From: Comamonadaceae bacterium
Lineage (GTDB): Bacteria; Pseudomonadota; Gammaproteobacteria; Burkholderiales; Burkholderiaceae_C
Assembly: GCA_947476465.1 (NCBI GenBank)
Contig: CANJQN010000001.1
Coordinates: 62,001-126,000, forward strand
DNA length: 64,000 nt
Direction: 5' to 3'
Shown: positions 61,681 to 64,000 of the stretch, in pieces
Layout of the letters: every line of letters starts with the position of its first letter
Numbering within the stretch: position 1 is the stretch's first letter
Made by a program: the position numbers and the translations under genes
Notes under the pieces: generated by a model
Told to the model about the DNA's origin: nothing
Seen by the model: the letters and a program-made list of their open reading frames with translations, nothing else
Database searches by the model: none

Positions 61681-64000
61681 TCACCAGGTGTCTACCCAGC
61701 GGCGGGTGCGCGGACGGTCGCCGGGCACCGGGGCGGCGTTCAAGCCCATCACGATCCAGCTGCGGGTCCAGGATGGGTCGATCACGTCGTCGGTTTCCAG
61801 GTCGGTCGCGCGAGACAGCGCCTTGCCCGCCTCGTACGCTGCGGCCACCAGGCGCTCGTATTCGGTGCGCCGCTGCGCCGGATCGGCGATGGCCTCAAGT
61901 TCCTTGCGATGCGACAGCCGCACCTCGCCTTCTAGGTTCATGGGGCCGAACTCGGCGGTGGGCCAGGACACGGCAAAACGCGCCGCCCGGAAGGCACCCG
62001 CTGTCATACCCACCTTGCCCAGGCCATAGGCCTTGCGCGTGACAACCACGAACTGCGGCACCTCCAGGTTGGCACTGATGGCCAGCAGCCGGCTGCCGTG
62101 GCGCACGATGCCACTTCGCTCAGCCTCAGGCCCGACCATGATGCCGGGCGTATCCACCAGCGACAGCACCGGCAGGCCATAGAAGTCGCACAGCTGCAGG
62201 AAGCGCGCGGCCTTGTCGGCGGCGTCACTGTCAATCGCGCCGGCCAGGTGGGCGGGGTCGTTGGCGATCAAGCCGATCGGCCGGCCCTCGACGCGGATCA
62301 GCGCGCTCATCATGCCCTTGCCGAATCCGCGGCGCAGCTCCAGCACCGAGTCCGTGTCGGCCAGCAGCCTCACCAGTTCGCGCACCTCGTACATGCGCCG
62401 ACGGTCCTGGGGCACCACGCCACGCAAGTGGGTCTGGTCGGCGCAGGTCCATTGCTTGAGCGGGCCCTGCCAGTACGAGAGGTATTTCTTGGCCGCATGG
62501 ACTGCCTGCGCCTCGTCCTCGACCAGGATGTCGATCACGCCGCTTTGCACCTGCTCGTGCACCGGGCCGACCTGGTCCGCCCGAAACTTGCCCAGGCCGC
62601 CAGCCTCGATCATCACCGGCCCACCCATGCCGATGTTGGAGCCCCGCGTGGCGATGGTGACGTCGCACAGCCCCATGATCGCGGCGTTGCCGGCAAAACA
62701 GAACCCGGACGCGATGCCGATGGTGGGGACCTTACCGCTCAACTGGGGCAAGAGGTTGAAAGTGCGCTGCGCGATCCAGTTGCCGTCGGTGTCGCCGCCG
62801 CGCCCTCCCCCGCCTTCGGCAAAGAAGATCGCCGGCATGCGGTTCTTCAGGGCCAGCTCCAGCATGCGGTCGGTCTTGAGGTGGTTGTTGTGCCCCTGCG
62901 TGCCCGCGAAGACGGAGTAGTCATAGGCCAGCACGGCACACTGCGTGCCAACGTCACCGAACAACTCGCCGTTGACACGCCCGACACCGCAGATCTGGCC
63001 GTCTGCCGGCGTGTTGCGAATCAGATCGTCCAGCGACCGGCGGGCACGTTGCGCGGCGATGACGAAGCCCTGGTACTCGTGGAAGCTGCCGGCGTCGCAC
63101 AGGTCGCCAACGTTCTCCCGCGCGGTGCGATGGTGCTTCGCGTGGCGGCGCGCCACCATGTCGGGGCGGGCCGCGTCCAGCCAAAGCTGCCGGCGCTCCA
63201 GCACTTCGGCCAGGTCGGGGCGGATGGCACCGGGGTCTTGCTGCACGCCAGTGGCCTGGTAGTCGGGGCCACCGTCGCGCGGTTCGATGATCAGCAGCGC
63301 GGCGCCCTGTGAAACGCTGTCGCCTTGAACCACCAGCACCTGTCGCACAACGCCGGCCGCCGGCGCCATGACCTCGTTTTCCATCTTCATCGCCTCGACG
63401 ATGAGCACCGGCTGGCCCTTGGCAATGCGATCGCCGGGTGCCACCAGCAACTGCACGATCACGCCTTGCACCGGTGAACGCGCAGCCACCAGACCATCCT
63501 CGATCACGGGGTCGGTGCCCGGGTGCGCAGCGGCGGTCTCAGCCTCACCCGGCGCAGGGGGCGCGCCGGCCGCGTGCAGACGGCGCCGGTCCACCGGCTT
63601 GAGCAGGTCGAGGAGATCGCGCTCGAGCGTCTGGGTGTCGAAGCGGCCGGCAGCGAAATCGGGGTGCTCCAGAATGGCCAGCAGCAGGTCGACGTTGGTG
63701 TCGATGCCTTCGATGCGCAAGGCCTGCAATGCCCGGGCCGCCTTGGCGGCGGCGGCCTCGAGACCGCCCGAGCGGACATGGACGATGACCTTGGCCAGCA
63801 GCGAGTCGTAGCGCGGGTTGGGTGTGAACCCGGAAAATGCGGCCGAGTCGACGCGCACACCGGGGCCGGTCGGCGGCTCGTACACCCGCACGACGCCGCC
63901 CGAGGGCTGCACACTGCCGTCACCGGCGATGCGCTCCGTATTGACCCGCGCCTGAATGGCGCAGCCGCGCATCACGATCTTGCCCAGCGCCAGGTCCGAC
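61681..64000 (-). CDS. Single-chain biotin-dependent acyl-CoA carboxylase, BC-BCCP-CT (N-terminus beyond window)
   Basis: About 773 C-terminal residues are visible. The end of the biotin carboxylase domain (GCAIQARVNTERI, PRYDSLLAKVIVH) is followed by a biotinyl domain with the biotinylated Lys in VEAMKMENEV (codon 63385-63387), then a carboxyltransferase domain with FAEGGGGRGGDTDG, SGFCFAGNAAIMGLCDVTI and the C-half GIMVGPEAERSGIVRHGSR. One polypeptide has three domains that are usually on two or three chains; known examples include the long-chain acyl-CoA carboxylase type. The natural substrate is unknown. It leads, within the window, the operon carboxylase-CoA transferase-Bug. Confidence 0.88.
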   Translation of the reverse strand, partial: SDLALGKIVMRGCAIQARVNTERIAGDGSVQPSGGVVRVYEPPTGPGVRVDSAAFSGFTPNPRYDSLLAKVIVHVRSGGLEAAAAKAARALQALRIEGIDTNVDLLLAILEHPDFAAGRFDTQTLERDLLDLLKPVDRRRLHAAGAPPAPGEAETAAAHPGTDPVIEDGLVAARSPVQGVIVQLLVAPGDRIAKGQPVLIVEAMKMENEVMAPAAGVVRQVLVVQGDSVSQGAALLIIEPRDGGPDYQATGVQQDPGAIRPDLAEVLERRQLWLDAARPDMVARRHAKHHRTARENVGDLCDAGSFHEYQGFVIAAQRARRSLDDLIRNTPADGQICGVGRVNGELFGDVGTQCAVLAYDYSVFAGTQGHNNHLKTDRMLELALKNRMPAIFFAEGGGGRGGDTDGNWIAQRTFNLLPQLSGKVPTIGIASGFCFAGNAAIMGLCDVTIATRGSNIGMGGPVMIEAGGLGKFRADQVGPVHEQVQSGVIDILVEDEAQAVHAAKKYLSYWQGPLKQWTCADQTHLRGVVPQDRRRMYEVRELVRLLADTDSVLELRRGFGKGMMSALIRVEGRPIGLIANDPAHLAGAIDSDAADKAARFLQLCDFYGLPVLSLVDTPGIMVGPEAERSGIVRHGSRLLAISANLEVPQFVVVTRKAYGLGKVGMTAGAFRAARFAVSWPTAEFGPMNLEGEVRLSHRKELEAIADPAQRRTEYERLVAAAYEAGKALSRATDLETDDVIDPSWTRSWIVMGLNAAPVPGDRPRTRRWVDTW

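Noticed and set aside
59282..62029. Plus-strand frame over 900 codons opposite the Bug, CoA-transferase and carboxylase genes
   Set aside because: Crosses four real genes, with no recognisable domain. A shadow of the minus-strand coding pattern.

Overview
This 64 kb window is GC-rich, densely coded DNA that looks like the chromosome of a Betaproteobacterium of order Burkholderiales, most likely family Comamonadaceae (relatives of Hydrogenophaga, Variovorax, Polaromonas and Acidovorax). The reasons are the gene order pilG-pilH-pilI-pilJ / rubredoxin / thiD-hemL, the dusB-fis-purH operon, several Bug-type periplasmic binding proteins, and many CoA-thioester catabolic genes. The family is inferred from gene order and protein style, not from a database search. 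I see no prophage, insertion sequence, plasmid gene or CRISPR array.

Layout. (1) 1-8145, housekeeping: the start of the twitching-motility chemosensory operon (pilG, pilH, pilI, partial pilJ), a 57-residue rubredoxin, thiD and hemL, an intergenic region with long inverted repeats, then purH-fis-dusB. (2) 8272-13242: a YqaA-type membrane protein, a Bcr/CflA-type exporter, serA, a methyltransferase and a LysR regulator. (3) 13239-20489: an accessory oxidative cluster with an N-acyl-D-amino-acid deacylase-type amidohydrolase, an SDR, a lactonase-type amidohydrolase, a beta-propeller lactonase, an FMN 2-hydroxyacid oxidase and an FAH-type hydrolase, plus a short decayed piece of a second FAH gene. 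(4) 20566-33420, mixed core genes: Fic protein, ychF, MFS, NDH-2, MOSC protein, UbiH-type monooxygenase, dsbC, M61 peptidase, a DUF3108 protein with a (CCCCAA)7 repeat, enoyl-CoA hydratase and another MFS. (5) 33492-37145: tRNA-Met(CAT) with terminator, a VOC fragment, a GST, a CaiB-type CoA-transferase and an AAA/DUF4143 ATPase.

(6) 37384-44674 is one tightly packed minus-strand operon: TRAP transporter dctP, two 3-hydroxyisobutyrate-dehydrogenase-like enzymes, a CMD protein, a cyclase-type hydrolase, an AHL-lactonase-like MBL enzyme, dctQ, dctM, and a GntR/HutC-type regulator last. A palindrome upstream of dctP is a good operator candidate. It reads as uptake plus ring or lactone opening and oxidation of an unidentified organic acid.

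(7) 44857-64000 is a larger catabolic island, mostly CoA-linked: a lone molybdenum-hydroxylase large subunit, two MaoC-type hydratases, an MDR reductase, an SCP2-type thiolase, an HMG-CoA-synthase-fold protein fused to a DUF35 zinc ribbon/OB domain, a CitE-type lyase, cupin, NIPSNAP, Ldh-type dehydrogenase, a second MBL lactonase-like enzyme, an acyl-CoA dehydrogenase, two Bug proteins, a two-subunit CoA-transferase and a single-chain biotin-dependent carboxylase that runs off the window. A related palindromic motif (consensus GCATWTCRTATGC) recurs in promoter regions of this island and suggests a regulon whose regulator is not in the island. The most novel element is the HMG-CoA-synthase-like protein: all three residues aligned to the catalytic Glu-Cys-His appear replaced (Thr82, Gln114, Ser234), yet it sits next to an intact thiolase, resembling the archaeal thiolase/HMGCS/DUF35 arrangement.
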